A stretch of DNA of 64,000 nucleotides from Lamellibrachia columna (Eukaryota > Annelida > Polychaeta > Sabellida > Siboglinidae): the NCBI GenBank assembly GCA_963662155.1, contig OY759264.1, positions 16,695,142 through 16,759,141 on the forward strand, given 5' to 3'. The position numbers and the translations under genes are program-made. Position 1 is the first letter of the stretch; the number at the start of each line of letters is the position of its first letter. Of the stretch, positions 21,451 through 30,600 are shown piece by piece. Below the pieces are notes generated by a model. That model saw nothing but the letters and a program-made list of their open reading frames with translations. It was not told the origin of the DNA and did not search any database.

Positions 21451-22549
21451 CTCAATTGGTGTATGCCATTTTAAAAAAAAAAGGTGCTTTAGCACTGTCT
21501 TGAAAGATGCTTCTCTTGAGTGCCAAATAAATGTATAGACCAAATAACAGTATAGGGTGGCAAATCGGTCAAATTTAATAACAGTATAGTGCCAAATAAA
21601 AGTATGGGGGACAAATTGTTCAAAACAAATAATAGTACAGTGCAAAAAAGTCTAGTACATTTGACTTTTTTTTTAGCGCCGAAGCAATTTTTTTACTCGA
21701 CATGAAGCTAAGGACGTGTCCCTAGAAAATTATGTGGATCGCCGTGTATTTGGGGTTTTTTCTGCCAAATATGCATAAACTTTGTGGGTATTCATGTTAC
21801 TGCAGATATAGTAACCGCATTTTATATCTGGGAAAAACCCGGGGAATTTTCCGTTTTTAAATGGACATTAAAGTTTTATTGAATTGAATACGCAAGCCTG
21901 TTTCAAGGGAAACCACCACCAGCCGGTTACGACAGGTTTGAGGCGCTGCGCACGGTGGCGATAATATACCATGTCAAGCTCCCGAGGACTAAGGATTCTG
22001 ACCGATTCATCTAATCATGGAAATTTAATAGACTAACGCTTCGGGATAAAAATCTAGGATTATCAGAACCACGGGATCCCGCTAAATTCACGAAGTGATT
22101 TTAGTGCAAGCGGTAAACCGCTCCACGGATGACTGATTAGTGCTAACAATAAGGAGTGAGAGCAATTGCTCTCCTGAAAATTATACCCTGCATAATTTGC
22201 CATGATTATCGGAGAATATAGGCTGGCACAAATGTTTAAATTTAATAATAGTATAGTGCCAAATAAGGTGCGTATAGGGTGGCATTTTTCATCAAATAAA
22301 TACACATAAAGGGACACTTATTTGACACTCAAGAGTATGGTGTTATGTTGTCTGACAGAGTAAGTGAGACCCTTCCATAGCAGACATGCCCCTTTAAAGG
22401 AGACACAGTCTCCGAACGTTTTAAGCGTGCAGTGGGTCCAGTCAACAAACCTTTGTTTCATGACAGCAGATACATGACACCATTTGTTCTTGTGTTTTCA
22501 GGATGGGATGGATTGGATGTGCAAAAACATAAAAATATCAAAGAAGTGA
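9416..22549 (+). CDS. ARL3: ARL3, ADP-ribosylation factor-like small GTPase
   Basis: ARL3-GTP releases lipidated cargo from UNC119 and PDE6D carriers inside cilia; ARL13B is its exchange factor and RP2 its GAP. Exons are 9416-9418, 10470-10613, 12228-12344, 13243-13293, 20909-21094 and 22502-22549, all GT-AG and phase 0. The joined product is exactly 182 residues, as in human. Motifs sit at the canonical positions: P-loop GLDNAGKT 24-31, switch I T48, WDIGGQ 66-71 with catalytic Q71, NKQD 126-129 and CSA near 158-160. The first exon would supply only the ATG (AAAAATG|GTATGC), because exon 2 opens directly with [10 protein letters not shown]. The protein ends KNIKISKK. Intron 4 (7.6 kb) is swollen by nested transposons. 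Confidence 0.96.
10275..10387. repeat. 30 bp tandem repeat, 4 copies, in ARL3 intron 1
   Basis: The unit is GTTGGGCCACACCTTTATAC plus ten variable bases. It ends about 80 bp before the ARL3 exon 2 acceptor. Confidence 0.9.
10470..10613 (+). CDS. ARL3: ARL3 exon 2 (P-loop, switch I)
   Basis: Acceptor CATACAG|GGG, donor ACACAA|GTAAGT. Encodes residues 2-49, from GLLALLRKL through [20 protein letters not shown] to THITPTQ-type switch I (HITPTQ). Confidence 0.97.
10860..11180 (+). pseudogene. Possible transposase remnant with zinc-finger-like segment
   Basis: Two frames carry protein-like text: [12 protein letters not shown] cysteines near 10955-10980, then [19 protein letters not shown] to a stop at 11175-11177. 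The spacing suggests the BED/TTF-type finger at the start of hAT-like transposases, but I cannot place the family. It lies in ARL3 intron 2 and is broken. Confidence 0.35.
11187..11520 (+). repeat. Dispersed repeat family B copy
   Basis: Plus orientation. Shares TAGCCTATCACAAATCTGGT-like and GCAGTCGATTTAAT blocks with the copies at 26440, 44700 and 47990. Confidence 0.5.
12228..12344 (+). CDS. ARL3: ARL3 exon 3 (switch II)
   Basis: Acceptor TTGCAG|GGG, donor CTT|GTAAGT. Residues 50-88: [20 protein letters not shown], then GQRKIRPYW and the YFENTDVL segment. Confidence 0.97.
12836..13165 (+). repeat. tRNA-type SINE, plus orientation
   Basis: Starts GGGCACAGTGACGCAGTGGT with an A-box-like segment, has a B-box-like CACGATTCAAAT, and ends GGTCCCAAGGACCGGGCACA then GCGCTATATATAAGAAC. 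The body matches the SINE at 1608-1930 in the opposite orientation. It sits in ARL3 intron 3, ending about 80 bp before exon 4. Confidence 0.7.
13243..13293 (+). CDS. ARL3: ARL3 exon 4
   Basis: A 51 bp exon: acceptor TTCTTCAG|ATT, donor GCAGAG|GTGAGT. Residues 89-105, [17 protein letters not shown], too short to appear as a stand-alone open frame. Confidence 0.95.
13690..13845. repeat. Degenerate tandem repeat of about 55 bp, 3 copies
   Basis: Copies share CTTAATTAATTAGAAGCATG then CCTTTAACTTTA. The middle of each carries an AAGGCATGCCTT-like palindrome. Confidence 0.7.
14997..18093 (-). mobile_element. hAT DNA transposon with 8 bp target duplication
   Basis: Both ends carry the inverted repeat CAGNGGYYGGCAACCT (left CAGGGGCCGGCAACCT, right reverse complement CAGCGGTTGGCAACCT). 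The element is flanked by perfect 8 bp duplications, GTCTATAC, at 14989-14996 and 18094-18101, the hallmark of hAT transposition. It carries a broken transposase on the minus strand and about 670 bp of non-coding sequence upstream of it. Confidence 0.93.
15350..17424 (-). pseudogene. hAT transposase, BED finger plus dimerisation domain (broken)
   Basis: Exon 1 (17424-17183) starts [20 protein letters not shown] and holds a BED-type zinc finger, CVICND...KRHYDTKH. It splices (GAAG|GTATGC to TTGCAG|CGCATT) to the main frame starting at 16908. That frame carries the hAT catalytic-domain text [20 protein letters not shown] and MTTDGAPSM...HCIIHQENL. Downstream, the reading frame slips near 16005, meets a TGA within FVSAFEMKL, and slips again before the intact C-terminal dimerisation block [20 protein letters not shown]. 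The family resembles the vertebrate GTF2IRD2/ZBED-type domesticated transposases. With at least three disruptions it is inactive. Confidence 0.9.
18102..19380. other. Interior of the middle TIR element, no gene seen
   Basis: AT-rich sequence between the hAT insertion and the right inverted repeat. No domain was recognised. Confidence 0.4.
20465..20590 (-). repeat. SINE tail fragment, minus orientation
   Basis: Near-identical to the tail of the 1608-1930 SINE: TTCTTATATAGCGC, GACTGCTCAAAGCGCTTTAC and CCCCTGGCAGACCTGTTCAT. It lies a few bases outside the outer TIR structure, 320 bp before ARL3 exon 5. Confidence 0.7.
20909..21094 (+). CDS. ARL3: ARL3 exon 5 (NKQD guanine specificity motif)
   Basis: Acceptor CCCTGCAG|GAG, donor GTCAAG|GTCAGT. 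Residues 106-167, including [10 protein letters not shown] and the [11 protein letters not shown] segment. Confidence 0.97.
21322..21448. repeat. (TA)n/(TATG)n microsatellite
   Basis: A long alternating TA run with interspersed GTA units, open in several frames on both strands, which produces spurious Tyr-Ile open frames. Confidence 0.95.
21513..22335. mobile_element. TIR MITE in ARL3 intron 5, about 0.82 kb
   Basis: The left end CTCTTGAGTGCCAAATAAAT is mirrored by the right end (reverse complement CTCTTGAGTGTCAAATAAGT). Subterminal AGTATAGTGCCAAATAA motifs repeat on both sides. There is no transposase frame. No convincing target duplication was found. Confidence 0.55.
22502..22549 (+). CDS. 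ARL3: ARL3 exon 6 (C-terminus and stop)
   Basis: Acceptor TTTTCAG|GAT. Encodes [15 protein letters not shown] then TGA at 22547-22549. A longer open frame runs across this exon in another frame and is not the gene. Confidence 0.95.
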   Translation, partial: DGMDWMCKNIKISKK

Positions 22550-24440
22550 CACGTCGGTCCATAGACACATGTCCTGCCATTGTCAAAGTGGCCATGCTCC
22601 ATATACAGACAGTCGGCACAATGCCACCTAGCTGGTATGATGCCACCTTACCACATGGCTGGCCTCATGCCAACCCAAGTTGGCATCATACCGCCCTTGC
22701 ACAGAGACGACCGTCTGTGTTACTTAATGAGATAAGCATTTTCCAATTCAAAGGAACAAGATGTGATCATTTTTATCGTTAAATTATGTTAAATGTGGTA
22801 TAAACTATGTGTTCTCTGACACCTTGACTGCTCACGTGTGTTTTCATGAGCTACAAATGTTAGCATGATTTCAAGACAAAAACGATCCGACTTTGTATAC
22901 TCCAGATCTAAATTGGGCAAGTGATAAGCCATCACACTTTGTGTTTGAGGGTGAGCAGCTAAAGACTGCCAGCTTCATCTTTGTATATGTGTCTGTGTAG
23001 CTGCTTTGTATTGTGGAAGAGTTAGATATTCTGTAGCAAATAACACTTCTCAGGGGTCACTGATGCATGTCTTGGGGACTTTGTGAATATAAAAAATTAG
23101 CTGTGGGTTGGTCAAGGGTCCAGTTGGGTTATAAAAACAAATTGAATAGGTATAGCTTTTTCCCAGTTGAAATTTTGCAATAATCGGCTTTGCATTCAAT
23201 CTTATCCAATTGTTTTAATTTTTTTTTATTTTTAAGCCCCTAACCCAAACAAGTTCATATGTCAAAAATAGACAATCAATATTAAAAAACACTCCTTTCT
23301 ACAAATTTCAACGAGTAATTAAGTATGCTACATTTTGGAAATGTAGTCTGAAAACTTTCATAAACCTCGACGATGTCCAGTCATATTGCATTTATGGACA
23401 GAGGCCCACATTGCTGTCATGTCCAGGATGTATTGTGCAATTGCTTATTTTTTTACACTACTATAGGTAAGGTTTTTGCCAAAACTTTGAAAACACCCAG
23501 ATGAAGTGACACTTTAGACAGGCTTATGTTTGTGGGGTGTACGATTCAAGAACATAAGCGTCTAAATAACTAAGGAAACGTGGACAATCAATAGAAATTT
23601 TTTTCGTTTCTTGATAATATTATGTTAATTAACTTCATATGTACAAATTTTTAAACCTCACAGTCTAATCAGTTTTATCATAAAATGATGTTAAATAAAC
23701 TATATTCTAACAGCATAATTTTGTAACTTTAATTACAAATTTTTATTTTAGCAAGTCAAATCACATATGTTGAATGGGGTGGGGTCAGCCTAATTGTAGC
23801 CATGTCATTCTTGTTTCAATTATTTATTACTCTCTATTGTACCTACAGAAATGTACTTGTCTTGTGTAGTGATTGTAGCTACACGGATCCTTGTAGATAT
23901 TAGAACATTTTGGTTCATAAAGACACATTTGATCGGTAAAAATATTTGAATGTATGGGTTATACTTGAGTTTACGATAAAAGATGCTCAGGCTTTATACC
24001 TTTGATTCTGTGAATTTGTGTCAAGGCAGCTCATAGTTTTCCTGTAGTTGATGCAGTTGCTGCGACTTCTGGCGTCTTCCCATAACTGTGTGACTATAAC
24101 TATCTGTCCATTGCATCCGCTACAGGTTTTACTGAAGCATACTGTGTAGCAGCTAGGGAACGTTATTGTTTTATTTTATTCCATTGTAAGCTAGAAAATA
24201 CTGAAACTTATACGAAACCATTATCACTCAAGAGAAAGCCATTGTCAACAACTGGTCTTTTCTTGTTTGTGTTATTATTATTGTATAAGTTTCAATAAGA
24301 TACTCTCTGTTTAAGCACGGTTGCTTGAGAGGTTTAACTGTGGAGTGTTAATTAGGTCCTGGTAAGTAAATTAAGGAGTGGGACAATTTCTCAGTTACAT
24401 AATATGATGTAATTTCAGCCGTCCAATGATAATGTTGCAC
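22550..24440. other. Intergenic, downstream of ARL3; no gene seen
   Basis: Should contain the ARL3 3' UTR. A possible AATAAA lies at 23694-23699, but the true cleavage site cannot be chosen by eye. No other feature was supported. Confidence 0.4.
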
Positions 24441-24529
24441 ATTTTTTTTTTTTTTTTTCTGTTATTTATCTGATTGCTGTATATTATGTCCTCTACATTC
24501 TCTGGTCTACTATGTGTTTGTGTGTCAGC

Positions 24530-24795
24530 ATCTTGCACGTGTTCTACTTGTGTGTAAGTAGTTTGTACCTTCTTCATGTAATGTGCACTTGTACTACTTA
24601 TGTGTAACCAGTTTACAATCTCCATGTAATGTGCACCTGTTTTACTTGTGTAAACAGTTTACACGTCGTGTAATGTGCACTTTCTACTTGTGTAAACAGT
24701 CTGCATGCACATTCTACTTGTGTGTAAACAATTTACACATTCTTCATGTAATACGCACATGTTCTGCTTGTGTGTAAACAGTCTGTGCATTATGT
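24530..24795. repeat. Degenerate tandem repeat, about 45-50 bp units
   Basis: Repeated TTCATGTAATGTGCAC...TACTTGTGTGTAAACAGTTT units in about five diverged copies. Confidence 0.75.
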
Positions 24796-24799
24796 TCTC

Positions 24800-26430
24800 T
24801 TTCAGGTAAGGTAATGTGTGTGTGTCCTGTAGCATATCCAGGTGTAACAAACGAGTACCTAGGCGTAAATAAATTGTGTCTACTGTACTTGTAAGTAATG
24901 TGCACTTAGGCGTAAATAAACTGTGCCTGTTGTACTTGTGTGGAAGTAAATACACAACTTTACTACTCTCCACCTCCCGGAGTTTATTGTTTCTGTACAT
25001 ATTTGATAAATACCATGTCATTACAGTGCACATGACCACACCGTATAACATGGAACAATATTTGTGTGCCAGGGCCCGTATTCTCATCTCCTACGAATTT
25101 GCAACTCAAGTTTTCCGTAGATATGGCAGTAAAGTTGCCCCCGGGGGTTCAATCGTGGAATATCAAAATGACATTGTGAATTTAATATTAACAACGCAAC
25201 CCTGCCAGTCTTGGCTGATGTTCAACGTGAATTATGTAATACTTCAGTAGGCTGATTTAGTATTCAGCACATTGGATAATTTTAGTATTACATATTCCGC
25301 GAGTTACCCCCCATGACATATTTACAGAAAACTTGAATTACGAAAATGACCATGATCTGACATTGATCTCTTGAATACTCTAAATTTAAAGTGGTTACAA
25401 AATATAAAATCAACATTGACAGATCCTGCCACATCTGTGGATCTTCCCTCTTCCACAGTTCTCCCTAGCCCTGAGCCTCCTCAGGGAGGTGGAAGCTCCT
25501 GCAACTGCTCTGGGAGGTCGTTGGAGCCTGGGTTGAGCATGACGGAGGATGACTTGGCTGAAACAGATAAATGTTTACACAGTACATAATAATAGTTAAA
25601 AATTTCTACAACGCGTAAATCCTTGGAAAGCGAGTTAAGAGGCATAACAAAACAAAAGGTTTAGGCAATCTCGAAGTTGATATACAATATTAAAGTTGTC
25701 AACAGATGGTTGGATACGCTGGGAGCTAGGGAGGTTAAGATAGGTTAAAAATACAAATTTTCTGGTGATGGCAAAATTTGCTTATATTTGCTACTGACCT
25801 AACAGAGAGTGAATTCCTAAGAGATTGCGCAGCAACTGAGAAAACCCTTAATTGCTATATTTGTTTCAACTCTGGGAACAAAAAAATAGATTAGGACTAG
25901 ATGATCGAAGCTGTCTATGCTTTCTAGTATGAATGAGCAGTGAATGTGCTTAGATGAAAGTGTAGTAAAAATTAAATATCTGTTATCCAGTGACTGGTGC
26001 TGTGTACTTTGTCGTTCCGACCCAGTTCCTGTTGTCCCACAACTTACACTAAGTCAACAGTTGTATCTTTTGGTGAGAAGTTTACAGATTGTTTCCACTG
26101 GTAATGAGTGGATTATCTGTAAAATAAGGTTGGATAATGTTTCTACACCTATCATTTTAACAAATGCATGTATTGTACCTAAGATACCGTTCAACCTTAT
26201 GATTGCAAATGGAAATCGATTATTATTGTCATTATTAAATTATTATTTTAAAAATCAGAACCAGTAAAGTGCACCGCACAGGACTTTTCATCTTTGTGTA
26301 ATAGGTTATGTAACTGGTACAAACTGTCATGAAAGCCAGTTGTTTGCAATAAAATAACGCCCATTAAAGAAATTTGACAATACCTTGAATAGAGCATAAC
26401 TATTATACAAGAGCAGCATTTAATGCCTTC
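24800..26430. other. Intergenic, no gene seen
   Basis: Scattered short open frames only. The 25371-25589 frame has a proline-rich patch without family resemblance, and an 18 bp inverted repeat (CCCTGAGCC/CCTCAGGG) lies near 25468. Confidence 0.4.
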
Positions 26431-26439
26431 AAATATAAT

Positions 26440-26720
26440 GTCAATGTTATTGCAGCCAGTCTTAACATTTCTTTTTTGTTGATGTTCAAATTTGTAATGC
26501 GTTAAAAATTTAAGTAATATGTACAGTCGATTTAATAAAAGGGTGTGTACCTTTGTAAAATCATCAAGAGTTAATTTTGATTGTTAGATCGAGTAACTTG
26601 CCAAAGGGTGAATTGCTTTATGTTATGTACTGCTGGATCACTTTTATCATTTTGTCCATTGAATTTTAAATGGATCCAGTCAATAATAATTTAATAGTTT
26701 TCCAATGATTTGATGATGAG
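26440..26720 (+). repeat. Dispersed repeat family B copy
   Basis: Shares TTAAGTAATATGTACAGTCG, CAAAGGGTGAATTGC-like and GGATCCAGTCAATAATAATT blocks with 44700-44965 and 47990-48270. Confidence 0.6.
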
Positions 26721-26935
26721 CTAGCATATTGGGAATTTTTAACAAAATGTTTCTAAAACAAGACGAGCAACAAAATTTAATTGAGGAAAGATCTTTAATG
26801 CCAGGTAATATCATTTCAATGCTATTGTAGCTAGTCTAAGAAGCAGTATTGGTCAAAAAGTAGACCAAGCGAAAGCCAGAGAAACATTAGTCTCTCTTGG
26901 CGACGTTATTTAGCAGTGAACTGCGATTGTCAAGG

Positions 26936-26982
26936 AAGCTACTACCAGCTACTAAGCTACTACCAGCTACTAAGCTACTAAC
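26936..26982. repeat. 18 bp tandem repeat, 2.6 copies
   Basis: The unit is CTACTACCAGCTACTAAG. Confidence 0.85.
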
Positions 26983-27291
26983 CATCAAGCGTGCTCGGTG
27001 TCAAGCTGCAATCTATCAGCATTAAGCAGCTAAGACAAGCATTGTGTCATGAGACAGAAGCAGACCATTACTATTTGGTGTTTGTCCACCATGTTGTAAT
27101 TAACAACTCGCACTTACAGAATAAAAGTTCAGGAAACAGCAGAGTCTCTTCGTCCATTGCACTAGAAAACGGGCATCAGAACACACTGAACGTCAACAGG
27201 ATTATGCTACATTACTCGGGGTGTCCCACTGAATAAGTATATAGTAATACAACACTAATTATAGTAACACACAATAAACCTAGTTACCATG

Positions 27292-27297
27292 TTTATT
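27292..27297 (-). terminator. Candidate STAT poly(A) signal
   Basis: AATAAA on the minus strand, about 190 bp past the STAT stop codon. It is the first good hexamer downstream in the transcript direction. Confidence 0.5.
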
Positions 27298-27487
27298 CAG
27301 AGTTGTTTTACGTTAAAACGTGGGTTATGGATAATGTTGGTTTATGAACTAATGTTAAGACATTTAGGCTTTTAAATTAAAAATTTATATGGAAACAATT
27401 CCTTGAGAAACCAACGGTTATAGAAACACAGCTTACTGCTACTGGTGACAACAACGACATCAATGTATTGTCAAATTGAAGAACTTA

Positions 27488-27647
27488 CTACTCATCAGTA
27501 TGTTGTGACGGTATCAAAACCTCGTTGCCAGGTGTGGAGACATCGTTGCTAAGCAACTGCAGGACAACATAGTCTGGTGATTCTGGTGATGACATGTCAT
27601 CGGGTGATGTCGCTGGTGTCACTGGGTTGATCAACAGGCACTGACTA
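27488..27647 (-). CDS. STAT: STAT exon 22 (C-terminus, stop)
   Basis: Residues 830-882 then TAG at 27490-27488. Holds DDMSSPESPDYVVLQLLSND, with two proline-directed serines and Tyr856; this resembles the P-M-S-P transactivation motif of vertebrate STATs by position. Acceptor TTTCAG|TAGT. Confidence 0.9.
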
Positions 27648-30600
27648 CTGAAAGGAAGCACGAGGATGACTATGTTTGCTTAAAGAGGCTTGTGTATGTG
27701 TGAGAATGCGTAGCGTGAATAACTTAATCTAACAAAGAAATGCTCTTATAGTTTAAATACATAACTGTTTTTAGATTACCATAATCAAATTATAATGATC
27801 GATGGCCAAGTTGAGTATACCATGAACATTAAATAAAAATTCAATGAGGATTCCCATTGCCTCATTATAACAAAACCCGTCCATGGAGCAACCGGGGTGA
27901 AAGCACACTTTTTCCAACAGGCCACCATTGTAACATTTCTTAGGATTCTGGAAACATATCCTATGATTTTCTTTACAATTCCACAGCACATTCATCCTCT
28001 GTTAGCACACATGCTGTGTCAAATTCGTCAAAATGAAAGTGCTCTGAAAAAAAAAACACTAATTAAAAACCACAAAGGCAGTTATTTATTTATTTACGTT
28101 ATACTTGTTTCCTGTCGGTGAAAACAAAGATGGACACATTGCTAAGCCACCGTACAGGGGCAGCACTGTGGCTTCTGCTAACCGTGTTAAGCCACCATAC
28201 AGGGGCAACACTGTGGCTTCTGGTAACCATGTTAAGCCATCATACAGGGGCAGCACTGTGGCTTCTGGTAACCATGTTAAGCCACCGTACAGGGGCAGCA
28301 CTGTGGCTTCTGGTAACCGTGTTAAGCAACCGTACAGGAGCACCACTGTGGCTTCTGGTAACCGTGTTAAGCCACCATACAGGGGCACTACTGTGGCTTC
28401 TGGTAACTGTGTTAAGCCACCATACAGGGGCAGCACTGTGGCTTCTGGTAACCGTGTTAAGCCACCATACAGGGGCAGCACTGTGGCTTCTGGTAACCGT
28501 GTTAAACCACTGTACAGGGGCAGCACTGTGGCTTCTGGTAACCGTGTTAAGCCACCATACAGGAGCAGCACTGTGGCTTTTGGTAACCGTGTTAAGCCAT
28601 AGTACAGGGGCACCACTGTGGCTTCTGGTAACCGTGTTTAGCCACCCTCAAGGAGTTCTTAGGAAAGAGAGGAAGAGTGAATATGTGGATCAGAGGCCTT
28701 TTGTGCAAGGAGGCGAAGGAACTTAAAAAGAGGCAAGTGGACGTCAGTGTCTGGGAGTAGATGCTGCCAGGCTGCCCCCACAGCATATTAATATAGAGAT
28801 TGCCTACCTTGAGTTCATACTCGGGTCAGTAGAGATGATTGGACGCACATGTTTGTTGTATCGTTCTCCATCATTCTCTGTGATAATAACAACGAATTAG
28901 TGACACACAGAGTGATCTCCGTGACAACAGAGTAGTCTGAGTTACAAAATTAAAACAACAGAGGAGGAGGAAGTCATAAATCAAAGAGGCAGTTGAAGGT
29001 CTACTGCCAGCCTGAATGTGCAAGTTTACCTTCAGGTCCCCTGTTAGTGACGTCCATCAAGGGTCTCTTTAGGTGGTTGAACTGGCAGGATCTCTGCCGA
29101 TTTTTAATCACTAGTTGTTCAAGTTGTTCCAGCATCTTTTCAATGCCCAGATCGAGTATTTCCTTGGTTGTGAGGTATTCCTTGATGGGAATGATATTCT
29201 GCCTCCCTGAATAACAAACAGGACACACTGTTCAAATGAATGATAATAAAAGTAAAGCACAGTTAACATGAATGATAATGAAAGTAAAGCACAGTTCATA
29301 TGAATGATAATAAAGTTCATATGAATGATAATAAAGCCTAAACATAGTTCATATGAATGATCATGAAAATAAGGTACAGTTCCTACAGTAGCTGATAATT
29401 ATGCTGATAACGAAACTAACACAAAATTCAGATGAATGATAACAAAACAGAACCCAAACTTCATATGAATGATAACGAAACTACAACATAGTATTTGAGG
29501 GAATTGAGGGATTGTTCAATATTATGATGACTGACACAGCACTAACAGTTAAAGTGAAACCAAAGGCATTGTTTTGGGCTTTTGCCCCTATAAGAGTGCC
29601 TAAAAATAACCATTTGCAACTATAATCAGGAATATCACGTAAGTGGTTAACTGGGAACATGTTCTAAAAGTGCGAAATTCTGGTGTTGTCATTTTTCATG
29701 AAGGCTGACATATTCATCAGTGTTTGCAATTTTGACCAATCAGCAGCGAGCATCCCCTTAACCCGACATGACTGTGATGTAGGATGTGCATATTGCGTGT
29801 CTTTTTAACGTGGTTGAGGTGTGCAGTTACATTTTTATTTACATTGGATTTACACGCAGCAAAATTTTTTTACAATGCCGTACTGTGCAGCATTCGGATG
29901 TAAGCATCATTAAAAAAACAGCATATCCAAACTTATTGGCAAGTATGTGACTAAAAATCGTCTACAATCAGGCATTTAAAGTTAGAGTTGTTGGAAACAT
30001 AGTCAGCACTCTTGACATAGGATTCTGAACAAATGTGGCGCTGCCCATGCAAAAAAGATTTTCGTTGTTCAATGAGGTATAATTAGTTAACCACATGCAT
30101 AATATTTTTTAGTTTAGTTGCAAATGGTTAGTTTTCAAGTACTGTTATAGATACAAAGGCCCCAAAAATGCCTTTGGTTTCACTTTAATGAAATAATGTA
30201 TAAAAAAACTTGACATTGTCTCATTTTATGGCTGAATATGAAAAAGACTGTCCCACCTGTGTGCGGGTGTGTTGATACAATAGCCAAAGTGGGACTAGGG
30301 CAAGGGGCAGGTCTTGGTTCTGCCTCAACACTTGGCTTACTACAACGGAACACAAATAATTTCTCCAAGTGTAGGACATAAGCCCTCATGGACAAAAGCC
30401 CTAACCTTTTCAGAGGGGGGGGTAGGACAAAACCCCCACTACCTACTGGTTTCAACATGAACAAATGTTAATTAGATGTGGCTTCTTTTTAGCAACAAAC
30501 AGTGGCTTTGTAGAAAAAGCTAAATCTAAGTTCTTTTTAGATTAATTAAATGTTGTGTATAAAGAAAAATAATAGGCTTAATTAAAAGTACTTACATTTA

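Noticed and set aside
21282..21645. Tyr-Ile repeat proteins
   Set aside because: Translation of a (TA)n/(TATG)n microsatellite.
21890..22120. GC-richer patch suspected of being an rRNA or tRNA fragment
   Set aside because: No cloverleaf or rRNA motif could be supported; it lies inside the 21513-22335 TIR element.
22432..22782. 116-codon open frame over ARL3 exon 6
   Set aside because: Different frame from ARL3; the conserved DGMDWMCKN end and stop lie in the spliced frame.
25371..25589. Proline-rich open frame as a host exon
   Set aside because: No splice-consistent partner and no family resemblance.
27771..28121. Possible extra STAT exon between exons 21 and 22
   Set aside because: Exons 21 and 22 already join in phase, and the frame has no STAT-like text.
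28086..28726. Three long overlapping open frames on both strands
   Set aside because: They are created by the 45 bp tandem array; no start context, domain or splice support.
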